Shown piece by piece: positions 51,265 to 60,600 of a stretch of 64,000 nucleotides of DNA; the stretch's first letter is position 1; each line of letters opens with the position of its first letter. The DNA comes from Methanolobus sediminis (GTDB lineage Archaea > Halobacteriota > Methanosarcinia > Methanosarcinales > Methanosarcinaceae). The position numbers and the translations under genes are program-made. Below the pieces are notes generated by a model, which was given only the letters and a program-made list of their open reading frames with translations, did not search any database and was not told the DNA's origin. Location: assembly GCF_031312595.1 (NCBI RefSeq), contig NZ_CP133592.1, forward strand, positions 1,550,001 through 1,614,000, given 5' to 3'.

Positions 51265-52082
51265 AGGATGTCAGTTTTTTCTATAATAAAGGGACATCCC
51301 TCGAAAAAAAGGCTCTTGATAAGGTAAGTTTTTCAATAGATAAGGGTGAATTTATCCTTATTACCGGAGAAGTAGGCTCTGGAAAATCAACTCTTATCAG
51401 GCATTTGAATGGTATTTTAAAGCCACATTCAGGCTTTGTTAAAATAAACGGTATCAATTCCACAAATAAGAAACTGCGGTCAAAAATTGGCCTGTTAATG
51501 CAGTATCCGCAAAGGCAGCTTTTTGGAAGGACCGTCCTTGAAGATGTTTCCTTTGGACCTTCAAATTTCGGCCTGAAAGGTGATAAGCTTAAAGAACGTG
51601 TAAATGACTCTCTGATCCTTGCGGGCTTAAGTCCTGATATTGCAGACCTTTCGCCCTTCTCACTTAGCGGAGGACAAATGCGGCTCGTAGCTCTTGCAGG
51701 TGTTCTTTCCATGAGACCTGAATATCTTATTCTGGATGAGCCTACATCAGGTCTTGACCCTGAAAACAGGGCATCTCTTTTCTCAACTCTGAAAAAACTT
51801 CATGGTTCAGGAATATCAGTTATCGTAGTATCACATCAGATTGATGATTTCCTGCCATTTGTTGATAAGGTACTTCTCCTAAAGGATGGTTGTGTGGATT
51901 TTATCGGAAGTCCGGAGGAATATTTGCTATCAGTGTCATCTCCAGTTCCTGAAATAACGTCAATGATGAGGGAATTGCAGGAATGCGGATTCGAAGTAGC
52001 CGGAGATGTATACTCAGTGGACGATGCTTTCAATGAGATTGCCAGAACCCTTGGCTCAGATGAGGGACATGAGAATGAATGA
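51249..52082 (+). CDS. ECF transporter ATPase, second
   Basis: This second ATPase (277 residues) completes the heterodimeric motor of the ECF transporter. Walker A is TGEVGSGKSTLIRH, Q-loop LLMQYPQRQLFGRTV, signature LSGGQMRLVALAG, Walker B LILDEPTSGLDP and switch His in VVSHQIDD. It overlaps the previous ATPase gene by 16 bases and the following T-component gene by 8 bases, so the set is one tightly coupled operon. Confidence 0.9.
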   Translation: MSVEVKDVSFFYNKGTSLEKKALDKVSFSIDKGEFILITGEVGSGKSTLIRHLNGILKPHSGFVKINGINSTNKKLRSKIGLLMQYPQRQLFGRTVLEDVSFGPSNFGLKGDKLKERVNDSLILAGLSPDIADLSPFSLSGGQMRLVALAGVLSMRPEYLILDEPTSGLDPENRASLFSTLKKLHGSGISVIVVSHQIDDFLPFVDKVLLLKDGCVDFIGSPEEYLLSVSSPVPEITSMMRELQECGFEVAGDVYSVDDAFNEIARTLGSDEGHENE

Positions 52083-52845
52083 CCTTTTCCTTTCTTACGT
52101 GCCTGGAAAATCTTTCCTTCACAGGCTTGACCCACGGACAAAGGTCATAGGACTTATGGCGGTTAGTTTCTGTATTTTTAAAGTTTCATCATTTGAAACG
52201 ATGGCCTTGATAGCTCTTATTTTTGCAATACTTATCATTGTTTGTCACCTTCCATTGCTCCATTTTGTCAGGTCTGTACGTCCAATGCTTCCTTTTTTCA
52301 CATTCATATTTCTCATGCAGTTTTTGTTTACAGAAGGAAATTCAATATTTGAATTTGGCTTGCTGACAGGTACTTATGAAGGATTTCTCCTTGGCAGCAT
52401 ACTTGCATTGAGATTTATTTTCCTGATACTCTTTGCTGCTCTGATAACGGCTACTACCTCACCTGCAGGAATTACTGCCGGTGTTGAACGTCTTCTCAGA
52501 CCTCTGCCACTCAGGTATGCCGGAATATCCTCACACGATCTTGCAATGATGATGTCATTGGCACTTTATTTCGTGCCAATGTTGTTTGATAGTTTCAGGG
52601 ATCTCAGGGATGCTCAAATCTCACGCGGACTGGACATAAGAAAAGAACCTGTAAAATCAATCATGTCTCTGACCGTTCCTCTTGTGAGAATGTCTCTTAG
52701 GTCGGTTGATGAAGTCGCTCTTGCAATGGAGAGCCGTTGTTATACTGGTGAAGGGCGCAGTTCCATGTATTTACTGGAATTCAGGTCGCTGGATTATGTT
52801 TTATTTGTTTTCTACTGTATACTGCTATTTTTATTTTATATTTGA
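52075..52845 (+). CDS. ECF transporter T-component (EcfT/CbiQ-like)
   Basis: The membrane subunit connects the ATPase pair to BioY. The 256-residue protein has about five membrane helices and the conserved SFLHRLDPRTKVIGLMA at the N-terminus. The C-terminal coupling helices carry the Ala-Arg-Gly type motif region (DAQISRGLDIRKEP, VALAMESRCYTGEGR). The ATG at 52075, overlapping the ATPase gene, fits the family N-terminus; upstream ATG codons lie in another gene. Confidence 0.9.
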   Translation: MNDLFLSYVPGKSFLHRLDPRTKVIGLMAVSFCIFKVSSFETMALIALIFAILIIVCHLPLLHFVRSVRPMLPFFTFIFLMQFLFTEGNSIFEFGLLTGTYEGFLLGSILALRFIFLILFAALITATTSPAGITAGVERLLRPLPLRYAGISSHDLAMMMSLALYFVPMLFDSFRDLRDAQISRGLDIRKEPVKSIMSLTVPLVRMSLRSVDEVALAMESRCYTGEGRSSMYLLEFRSLDYVLFVFYCILLFLFYI

Positions 52846-52862
52846 AAGAGGGACATATTAAT

Positions 52863-52882
52863 ATATGAACATGTGTTCATAT
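52863..52882. promoter_or_regulatory. ArsR/SmtB-type operator overlapping the arsR-like start codon
   Basis: atatgaaca and tgttcatat are perfect 9-bp arms with a 2-bp centre. This matches the known form of ArsR/SmtB sites (ATATGAACA-nn-TGTTCATAT type). It covers the expected transcription start and the A and T of the start codon at 52881, so bound repressor would block its own leaderless message and the permease gene behind it. Confidence 0.65.
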
Positions 52883-53240
52883 GTCTGTGGAAAATTCAAA
52901 CCATGTTTGTGCAGATCCAACATGCCTTGATGATAGAGTCCGGCATCTCCCTTCAGAAGACTCCATTTATTCAATGTGCAAAATATTCAATGCACTCCAG
53001 TGCACAACCCGCCTGAAGATTCTTTTTCTGCTGTTGCAGGGCGATCTTTGTGTAAAAGCTATTGAGGATGCTCTGGGAATCACCCAGTCTGCAATATCCC
53101 ATAGTCTGAAAAACCTGAGGCAGCTTGATCTTGTAAGGGTCAGGAAAGAAGGCCGGTTTGCTGTTTATTACCTTGCGGATGAACATGTTGAATTACTGAT
53201 GTCTATGTGCAGAGAACACGTGGAGGAGATCAAACAATGA
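52881..53240 (+). CDS. ArsR/SmtB family metal-sensing repressor
   Basis: The 119-residue winged helix has the recognition helix area TQSAISHSLKNLRQLDLVRV, and VRKEGRFAVYYLAD as beta-wing. The N-terminal CADPTC gives two Cys and a His nearby, similar to the CadC/ArsR alpha-3N metal site (with the Cys in FNALQCTTRLK, in the helix 3 region). A perfect operator-like palindrome overlaps its start codon. The permease starts within its stop codon region (ATGA), so the repressor and an efflux permease form one regulated unit, probably responding to a soft metal or metalloid. Confidence 0.9.
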   Translation: MSVENSNHVCADPTCLDDRVRHLPSEDSIYSMCKIFNALQCTTRLKILFLLLQGDLCVKAIEDALGITQSAISHSLKNLRQLDLVRVRKEGRFAVYYLADEHVELLMSMCREHVEEIKQ

Positions 53241-54379
53241 CACTTATCAATGCAATTCCATCTATCATACTGGGGATTCTGACAGAATCATGGAGCCTGT
53301 TTGAAGAGGCAGCACCATATCTGTTTCTTGGATTTGTAGTTGCAGGACTATTGCATGCACTTGTTCCAGATGAGAAGATCCTTAAATATCTTGGTAAGTC
53401 CGCGGGCAAGTTCAGGTCTGCATTTAACGCTTCACTTATCGGTATCCCTTTGCCTCTTTGTTCTTGTGGGGTTGTCCCAACTGCACTTTCACTAAAGAAC
53501 AGGGGTGCGACAAAAGGAGCAACTCTCTCCTTCCTGATCTCAACCCCTGAAACGGGTGTGGATTCAATTGCCATTACATACGCTTTGCTTGATCCAATTA
53601 TGACGGTCTTTCGTCCAATTGCCAGTATGACAACGGCATTGTTTACAGGAATTGCAGAAAATATCATGGGGGAGAAGAGGGATTCAAAGAGGTCTTTGTT
53701 CTCATCTGAAAACGGTTCGATCGCTCTGATGCAGGCTCCAACATGCAGTGATTCTTCATGCTCATGTCATTCAGGTACTGTTCCAGATGAAGATGCTTCC
53801 CTTTTTACCAAAATAAAAGAAGCTCTGAAATATTCATTTGTAGAACTCCTTGGTGACATATCGGGTTGGCTGATGGTAGGTATCCTGATAGCCGGAATAA
53901 TCTCCTATGCAATACCTGATGAATTTGTAGGCAATTACCTTGGAGGAGGCGTTTTCTCTATGATCCTTATGCTGGTAATAGGAATTCCTCTTTACATTTG
54001 TGCAACAGCTTCAACTCCGCTTGCCGCTGCTCTGGTATCAAAAGGTATGAGTCCGGGTACAGCATTTGTGTTCCTGCTGGCTGGTCCGGCAACAAATGCA
54101 GCTACTATCACGATGGTAACCAAATTCCTGGGAAAAAGAAGTGCAGCATTATATCTTATAATGATAGCTGTGTGCTCACTGGCTTTTGGACTATTGCTTG
54201 ATGTGATCTATTTTAGATTGGGTATAAAAGCCTCATCTATTGTAGGAAGTGCAAGTGAAGTACTGGATCCCTGGATAAAAACAGCGTTTGCACTATTGCT
54301 AATTCCTTTCATAATCCACGGTATCTATAAACAAAGGAAATTGAAGAAAGGTAAGACTTCATCTTCTTCGATGGTGTAG
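53237..54379 (+). CDS. Permease (DUF318/SO_0444 type metal efflux)
   Basis: The 380-residue protein has about eight membrane helices in two related halves. GIPLPLCSCGVVPTALSLKN in the first half and IGIPLYICATASTPLAAALV in the second are the matching core helices. A cytosolic linker has the Cys/His cluster CSDSSCSCHSG, a likely metal-binding site, and PLCSC lies inside the membrane part. This fits the permease family linked to arsenic/antimony or Cu/Zn efflux. It is in one operon with the ArsR-type gene (4-base overlap), which supports metal efflux. Confidence 0.87.
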   Translation: MTLINAIPSIILGILTESWSLFEEAAPYLFLGFVVAGLLHALVPDEKILKYLGKSAGKFRSAFNASLIGIPLPLCSCGVVPTALSLKNRGATKGATLSFLISTPETGVDSIAITYALLDPIMTVFRPIASMTTALFTGIAENIMGEKRDSKRSLFSSENGSIALMQAPTCSDSSCSCHSGTVPDEDASLFTKIKEALKYSFVELLGDISGWLMVGILIAGIISYAIPDEFVGNYLGGGVFSMILMLVIGIPLYICATASTPLAAALVSKGMSPGTAFVFLLAGPATNAATITMVTKFLGKRSAALYLIMIAVCSLAFGLLLDVIYFRLGIKASSIVGSASEVLDPWIKTAFALLLIPFIIHGIYKQRKLKKGKTSSSSMV

Positions 54380-54592
54380 TTCTTTTGAGAGAACTTCTGT
54401 CATTTTGTTTTTGAACTCATCAACTATAATGTCAGCTTGTTCGTCAATTCCCTGTTTAGTATGTTTAGTTTTAATATCGTCGAATATTTCCGGCTCTAAA
54501 TCATCCTGGGTCGGTATTGCCACTATTCTCCCCAAGGTGTCACCGTTTTTGATCTTGCCGTTCTCCCACGAAAAATCTCCTTTACTTTTCAT
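54359..54592 (-). CDS. Small protein of unknown function
   Basis: A 77-residue protein with no recognised domain: a start rich in Lys, Gly and Trp (KSKGDFSWENGKIKNGD), TLGRIVAIPTQDDL, then a charged helix (IVDEFKNKMTEVLSKEL) ending in HHRRR. It overlaps the end of the convergent permease gene by 21 bp. The ATG at 54592 follows ggggcgg; a frame to 54619 would add nine residues. The gene could be the last of the ModE-type cluster but a 136-bp gap with TATA-like sequence separates them. Confidence 0.6.
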   Translation of the reverse strand: MKSKGDFSWENGKIKNGDTLGRIVAIPTQDDLEPEIFDDIKTKHTKQGIDEQADIIVDEFKNKMTEVLSKELHHRRR

Positions 54593-54728
54593 AATTTCCG
54601 CCCCGGCGTGAAACAACAAATATCCACAATTAAATCGTTAATATAACTTCTAACCAGTATATTATATGTTCTATAAGTATATACGGATTTTGAAAGGTGG
54701 AATTAATCATCCAACCTCTAATATTCTC

Positions 54729-55274
54729 TTATTCATGTTTTTGTTCTTTTCCGATGAGCACTTCCGTTGACTTGATTATTGCAAAGACCTTATCTCCTTC
54801 TTTTATCTCAAGTCTTTCTACTGCTTCGGAAGTTATAATGGATGTGAGTGCAGATGGATCTATCTCCAGTTTTACCTTGGCAACAAGGCCATCTTTTTCA
54901 ACACCTATGACCTTTGCAGGAATCTTGTTACGTGCTGAGATTGCAAGACAAAGTTTTTCCCAGGAGCCTTCATCTTCCATCGTATTGTTGATGAATTTCC
55001 TGTTCATCTCATATTCCTTGATGAGCCTGCGACCTTCATCTGTGAGAAAAGTTCCCTGGTTCTTTCCGCCTCTGATAGTTGTTACTACATCCTTACCCAG
55101 TCTTTCGCTTATTTTATTGAGGACGTTCCATGCATGCTTGTAGGATATATCCATTTTCATGCAGGCCTTGCGAAGTGATTTTTCTTCGTCTATGGCTTTT
55201 AGAAGTTCTACTTTTCCACCGCCAATTATCGGTTTTCCATCTTCTGCAAGCCAGACTTTTGTTTTTGCTTCCAT
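54729..55274 (-). CDS. ModE-like regulator with TOBE domain
   Basis: The protein (181 residues) has a ModE-type winged helix (LLKAIDEEKSLRKACMKMD, SYKHAWNVLNKISERLGKD, TIRGGKNQGTFLTDEGRRLI) and a C-terminal Mop/TOBE domain (LAISARNKIPAKVIGVEKDG) that binds molybdate or tungstate in the family. One instead of two TOBE repeats is seen. No molybdate transporter is adjacent. The ATG at 55274 follows gggagat. It lies 16 bases downstream of the XRE gene, so it may be cotranscribed with it. Confidence 0.88.
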   Translation of the reverse strand: MEAKTKVWLAEDGKPIIGGGKVELLKAIDEEKSLRKACMKMDISYKHAWNVLNKISERLGKDVVTTIRGGKNQGTFLTDEGRRLIKEYEMNRKFINNTMEDEGSWEKLCLAISARNKIPAKVIGVEKDGLVAKVKLEIDPSALTSIITSEAVERLEIKEGDKVFAIIKSTEVLIGKEQKHE

Positions 55275-55290
55275 AATTATCTCCCGGGTG

Positions 55291-55497
55291 TCATTTGAGA
55301 TCGGATTCATCAAAGATGAAAATCTCATCTATTGTTGTCTCAAGAGTTATTGCTATTTTATATGCAAGTTTAAGGGAGGGATTATATTTCCCTTTTTCCA
55401 GAAAACCGATGGTTTCCCTTCTCACACCAACTTTATTTGCAAGGTCTTCCTGAGTCATGTCATATCTGGCCCGGAGTTCCTTGATCCTTGTTTTCAT
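55291..55497 (-). CDS. XRE-family small DNA-binding protein
   Basis: The 68-residue protein is one helix-turn-helix domain: [20 protein letters not shown] and [20 protein letters not shown], then [19 protein letters not shown]. This is the short YozG-like type that is often coupled with a membrane protein gene of the DUF2178 kind, as here (DUF2178 gene 23 bp upstream). Inverted repeats in front of that gene are probable binding sites for the protein. Confidence 0.9.
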   Translation of the reverse strand: MKTRIKELRARYDMTQEDLANKVGVRRETIGFLEKGKYNPSLKLAYKIAITLETTIDEIFIFDESDLK

Positions 55498-55520
55498 CCT
55501 ATCAGTCCTGCATTTTGTTC

Positions 55521-55916
55521 TTATTCAATATCTCCTTTTCTGAAAAGATACCACTGGATACCTTTTGCAGTTACAATCATTGTTACCATAAGGATTGCCA
55601 GCACTTCTTTGACTGTCAGCATGACAATTTCGAAATTGTCTACCCAGAACAACAGGGATATCAGAATAAATGTTATGAGCCATGAATATGAAAGTCCATA
55701 AGCACCTATTTTGATAGTTCTTTCATCCTTTACAGGTCCATTTCGATATCTTTTTGCTTTTATGAATGTGATGAAGATGGCAATTGTACCTATGTTTACA
55801 AGACTGATTCCTATTTGCTCATATTCTTCAATCATTGCGATTAAAGAAATGCCTGTAAAGATAAGGATTAAGGCAAGAGCATAAGTTGTTTTTGTATATT
55901 TTTCCAGCTTTTCCAT
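55521..55916 (-). CDS. DUF2178 membrane protein
   Basis: The 131-residue protein has four membrane helices ([70 protein letters not shown]). The loop [20 protein letters not shown] between the second and third carries the DERT-type signature of DUF2178. Function unknown. It is the first gene of the minus-strand unit with the XRE regulator. The ATG at 55916 follows gtgaga; a frame up to 55994 would cross the operator region. Confidence 0.8.
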   Translation of the reverse strand: MEKLEKYTKTTYALALILIFTGISLIAMIEEYEQIGISLVNIGTIAIFITFIKAKRYRNGPVKDERTIKIGAYGLSYSWLITFILISLLFWVDNFEIVMLTVKEVLAILMVTMIVTAKGIQWYLFRKGDIE

Positions 55917-55945
55917 AAATCTCACGATGTCTATTATAAATAATT

Positions 55946-55994
55946 CTAACATAATGTTAGATATCACTCTTATTATGTGAACTATATCTAACAT
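55946..55994. promoter_or_regulatory. Repeated operator-like sites upstream of the DUF2178-XRE unit
   Basis: ctaacat-a-atgttag (55946-55960) is a 15-bp palindrome. In addition atgttagatat (55954-55964) and atatctaacat (55984-55994) form perfect 11-bp arms with a 19-bp spacer. Thus three copies of the half-site tctaacat occur. They lie just upstream of a TATA-like ttataa (about 55935) of the minus-strand unit, as expected for autoregulation by the XRE protein. Confidence 0.5.
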
Positions 55995-56100
55995 TCACTA
56001 TTTATAATCATGCTTTATATGAACTTCCGGAAAATTACTTATTCAGGAATTCACCCATATGATGTAAGCAGTAGCAAGTATAGTTCAGTGGGAGAGAATA

Positions 56101-56718
56101 ATGAAAATAAATGTGATTTTTTACAGTTTGTACGGGCATAATTACAAAATGGCTCAGGCTGTTGCCGAAGGCGCCAGGGAAGTTGAAGGTGCTGAAGTTG
56201 GACTTTTTCAGGTTCAGGAAACATTCACTCCTGAGGTCCTCGAAAAAATGAGAGCTACAGAATCAAAAAAGAGCTTTGAGCATATCCCTGTTGCAACAGT
56301 TGACAATCTCACTGAAGCAGATGCCCTCATCTTTGGCACTCCAACAAGGTTTGGCATGATGGCTGCACAGATGCGTGCTTTCCTTGACAGGACAGGAGGC
56401 ATCTGGGTGAAGGGTACACTCATCGGCAAAGTGGGCAGTGTTTTCACATCCAGCAGCACTCAGCATGGAGGTCAGGAAGCAACAATTCTGAGTTTCCATA
56501 CAACGCTGCTGCATCATGGAATGATCATAGTTGGTGTTCCGTATTCAGAAGAAAGGCAGTCAACTCTTGATGAGATCACAGGTGGCAGTCCTTATGGAGC
56601 CTCTACAATTACCGGCAGTGGTCCCGGTACGAGACAGCCAAGTGAGAATGAGCTTTGGATTGCGAGGTTTCAGGGAAGGCATGTTGCGGAAATTACGAAG
56701 AAGTTGGTTGGTGAGTAG
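56101..56718 (+). CDS. wrbA: NAD(P)H:quinone oxidoreductase, WrbA type
   Basis: WrbA is an FMN flavoprotein that reduces quinones with two electrons, protecting against redox stress. The 205-residue protein has the flavodoxin-like phosphate loop [39 protein letters not shown], the [15 protein letters not shown] motif, and [12 protein letters not shown] near the C-terminus, all typical of WrbA. It has gggagag before the ATG. A methanogen has methanophenazine instead of quinones, so the natural acceptor may differ. Confidence 0.95.
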   Translation: MKINVIFYSLYGHNYKMAQAVAEGAREVEGAEVGLFQVQETFTPEVLEKMRATESKKSFEHIPVATVDNLTEADALIFGTPTRFGMMAAQMRAFLDRTGGIWVKGTLIGKVGSVFTSSSTQHGGQEATILSFHTTLLHHGMIIVGVPYSEERQSTLDEITGGSPYGASTITGSGPGTRQPSENELWIARFQGRHVAEITKKLVGE

Positions 56719-56829
56719 TGGGTGGCATATCTACAGTTCATGTAATTTTTAAACAACATCTTAACTGCATTAGTTTTTATGATATACTTCAATAAAAGTT
56801 TATATTGGTGCAAGTATTTAGTATCTTCT

Positions 56830-57504
56830 ATGAAAGAAATGAAGATCAAGTCTATTCTGATTCTATCAGTTCTATTTTCACTGGTACTGGTAGGTATAGT
56901 CTATGCTAGTGACTTCCTGAATGATTCCAATAAGGAGGCAGCTAACGATAACCCATACTATACTTTTGGAGGACATGGCGAACTTGTCATCTCTGATAAT
57001 GGATCAGATGGAATAACAATGGAGTCATTTCCAGAAATAGAGGCACTTAGTTATGAATATCTCACTAAGAATTCGGATCTGATTCTCATAGGTAAGGTAA
57101 AAGAGATACTTCCTAGTAAATGGAACACTGTAGATGGGAAAAGACCTCATGATTCTGTTAACGATTTCGAATGGTATGATATTATCTATACTGATGTTGT
57201 GATAACTGCTGATGAGTATTTAAAAAATCCATTGCCTGAAGATGAGGTTATAGTTAGGGTTTTTACAGGAACAGTTGGCAATGATGTCAGTACTGCCGAT
57301 TATGAAGCTTCATTTCAGCCGGATGAAAAGGTTTTTCTTTACCTGATCGAGGATGAGTGGGAATATACAAAGGACCTTGGTCCAGAACACTATTTCACTC
57401 TTGGCTCGATTCAAGGCAAATTGACATTAGCTGATGATGGAACAGCCATGGGTGTACATGGAACTATAAGTCAGAATGAATTAGTTGAAATGATTTCTGC
57501 TTGA
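56830..57504 (+). CDS. Secreted protein of unknown function
   Basis: The 224-residue product starts with a signal peptide (KIKSILILSVLFSLVLVGIVYAS) and has one extracellular domain. It has no C-terminal anchor. EYLTKNSDLILIGKVKEILPSK, then DVVITADEYLKNPLPEDEVIVRVF and FQPDEKVFLYLIED, suggest an OB-like or beta-sandwich fold also seen in secreted bacterial and archaeal proteins of unknown role. The start at 56830 is 27 bp after a TATA-like tttatattg, without ribosome-binding site, so it is likely leaderless. It lies 160 bp before the alpha-2-macroglobulin-like gene. Confidence 0.7.
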   Translation: MKEMKIKSILILSVLFSLVLVGIVYASDFLNDSNKEAANDNPYYTFGGHGELVISDNGSDGITMESFPEIEALSYEYLTKNSDLILIGKVKEILPSKWNTVDGKRPHDSVNDFEWYDIIYTDVVITADEYLKNPLPEDEVIVRVFTGTVGNDVSTADYEASFQPDEKVFLYLIEDEWEYTKDLGPEHYFTLGSIQGKLTLADDGTAMGVHGTISQNELVEMISA

Positions 57505-57664
57505 CAAGAGAAGAAATCGATTAATACCTCCCTTTTTCAAAACCCATAGGTGCAACAACACATAACTTCGAACCTCTTTGAAGTTTAAGCAAAGTATATA
57601 CAGTCCTATTCCTAAATCTTCCAGTAAGAAACAAATCACAAAATAATCAGGCAGGAGTGGTTAC

Positions 57665-60600
57665 ATGAATTTCACAGGAAAAAAGAAAGGATCATTAATT
57701 CTATTGGTATCGATGGCGACAATTTTTGCAGCTCTTATATCGGGTTGTATAGGGAACAATACAGATTCCGTACTTTCTTCAAATATTGCAGGGCCATGTG
57801 GTGGTCAGGTATCATCTATGGGTGATGAATTCTTCATACTTGCACCACAAACCCTTTTCTCAGGTGGCGAGAGTTCCGTAACAATGGCAGCTTTTTCTGA
57901 CAACAAATCCGTGGAACGTTGTGTGGAATATACGCTTACCGATGAATATGACAATGAGATTACTCTTGTCCAGGCATCGACATCCGAATCAGGAAATGTT
58001 GTAGCTACCTTTGAAGTACCTGATGTTGAAGAGGGAACGTATGTACTAACTGCAAAGCCGTCAGGTTTTGATACTAATTTCACGGCAACAGTGGATGTAG
58101 TAAAAAATAATCCTATTTTCATTGAGACTGACAAACCAATCTACAAACCCGGCCAGACAATACACGGCAGGATAGTCTCTCTTAATAACAATCTTGTTCC
58201 GGTGGAGCAGGATGTAACTGTCGAAATTACAGATGCAAAAGGCATCAAGGTATTCAAGGAAGAGCTTCGTTCAAATGAATACGGCATAATTTCCTTTGAC
58301 CTTCCACTCGCATCCGAACTCAATCTTGGAACGTGGAAAATAATAGCAACATCAGGAAGCTCCAGTTCTAACGTTGACATTCAGGTAGACAAATATGTGC
58401 TTCCGAAGTTTGATGTTTCACTTGAAACGCTGCAGGAATGGTTCCTTGTTTCAGATAAAATAACAGGCACAGTTTCAGCCAATTATTTCTTTGGAAAAGA
58501 GGTGGATGGTGATGTTCTTGTGGAAGCTTCACGCTACGTTGGTGAGTGGGAGCAATATGCAACTTTCTCCGGCACACTTGAGAACGGAACCATTGAATTT
58601 GAACTTCCGGCTGTGGAATATGCAGCAGGAACTTACGGAGCAGGTGGTCAGGCAAGTCTCATGCTCAATGTGACTGTTACAGACACTGGAAACCACAGCG
58701 AGTCCACAAACAAGCTTCTGACAATTGCAGAATCTCCTATAATTCTCCAGCTAATTCCTGAGTCAAGTATAATTAAACCGGGAATGCCGCTTCAGGTTCT
58801 TGTTGTCACAAAGGATCCAGCAGGAGAGCCAATTGACACTGAGGTCACGGTAGAGACAAGATTAAGGAACGAGTCCTATGAGTATACACATGACGAGTAT
58901 AATCTAATTACAGAAAACGGGGTTGCAATGCTTGAGCTTAATATTCCTAAAAGCAGTACCAATCTATACATAGATGCATATGTCGATGCTAATAGTGCAT
59001 GGGCCAGTGAGTCATTAAATGCTGCGTACTCTCCAAGTGCAAGTTTCATTCACATCACCCAGACAAGTGATGGAGTTCCTGAAGTTGGTGATACAATTTC
59101 CTTCCATGTCTATTCGACAAATCCGGGAACTGTTTACTATGATGTATTTGCCAATGGAAGGACAGTTTATTCAGCAACAAGCGATGAATCTGATATCAGT
59201 ATTCCAGTTACACCTCAGATGAGTCCTCAGGCAAAGGTTGTTGCTTACATGATAAACCCCAACAGCGAGGTATCAGTGGATGTGCTTCCTTTTGATGTGG
59301 AATTCTCCACTCAGGTAGACCTTTCCAGTTCATTCAGCAGTGAATCGGCCGAACCAGGAGATGATGTTACAGTTGATTTCGATGCCGGAAGCAAATCCAT
59401 GATTGGATTTTCTATAGTTGATGAATCTGTTTACGCTCTCAGTGAGGGCAGGCTCAATCTTAAACAGGTTTTTGATGAGCTGGAAAAGCGTTTCATGGAA
59501 CCACAGGCAGAATCTCATCCATCATGGTACTCAGAAGGTGCCTATGATACTCTTTACAACGAAGGTATGGTAGTAATGGCATCGCCAGGAATTGATGTTC
59601 CTCATACCCGGGAATATGGTTATCAGTTAACTGGTCGTGAAGTTGTTTTTGATGGTGGAAATTTTGCAGGCTTCATGATGGATGTTGATGAAGATATGGT
59701 GGTGGATGAAGCAGTTATGGAGGCAATTCCTACTGAGGAAGAAGCAGTTGATGAACCAATGGCCGAAGGAGACAACCTTGCAGAAGTGAAGCGTGTGCGT
59801 CAGTTCTTCCCTGAGACATGGGTATGGATGCCTGAACTTCTAACCGACGAGAATGGTCTTGCAAGCGTTGACCTGAATGCACCGGACAGCATTACCACAT
59901 GGAGATTGCATGCAGTTTCAACCGGACCTGAGGGAATTGGTATTTCAGAATCCAGTCTAACTGTGTTCCAGGACTTCTTCGTTGACCCTGATCTGCCATA
60001 TTCTGTAACAAGGGGAGAGGAATTCCCTGTTCAGGTGCAGGTTTATAATTATCTTGACACTGAGCAGGATGTCAAACTCACACTGAGTGGTGCTGACTGG
60101 TTCAAAGTAATCGGTGACGATGTCCAGACAGTCACCGTGGACGGGAATGGTGTGGGATATGCCAGCTTTACGATCAGTCCTACAAAGGTTGGAAAACAGA
60201 TCGTTGAGATAACAGGGCAGACAACAGAAAGAGCCGATGCCGTCAGAAAGGACATCATCGTGGAAGCAGAAGGTGCAACCCGTGAAATAGTTGATAATGG
60301 AGTGCTCAGCAACGGTTCTGTGGAACTTGATACAACACTCCCAGGAGATATTGTTCCGGATTCTGAAAAAATCCTTGTAAGTTTTACTCCAAGTATTGTT
60401 GCTCAAAGCATAAGCGGAGTGGATGACCTGCTTGGAATGCCATATGGATGTGGTGAACAAAACATGATGCTATTCTCAACAGACGTTGAGGTTCTACGCT
60501 ATCTGAAAGCAACAGGGCAGGATAATCCGGAAGTCCGTGCAAAAGCTGAGATGTACATTATCACAGGCTACCAGCGTGAGCTTACATACCGCCACGGCGA

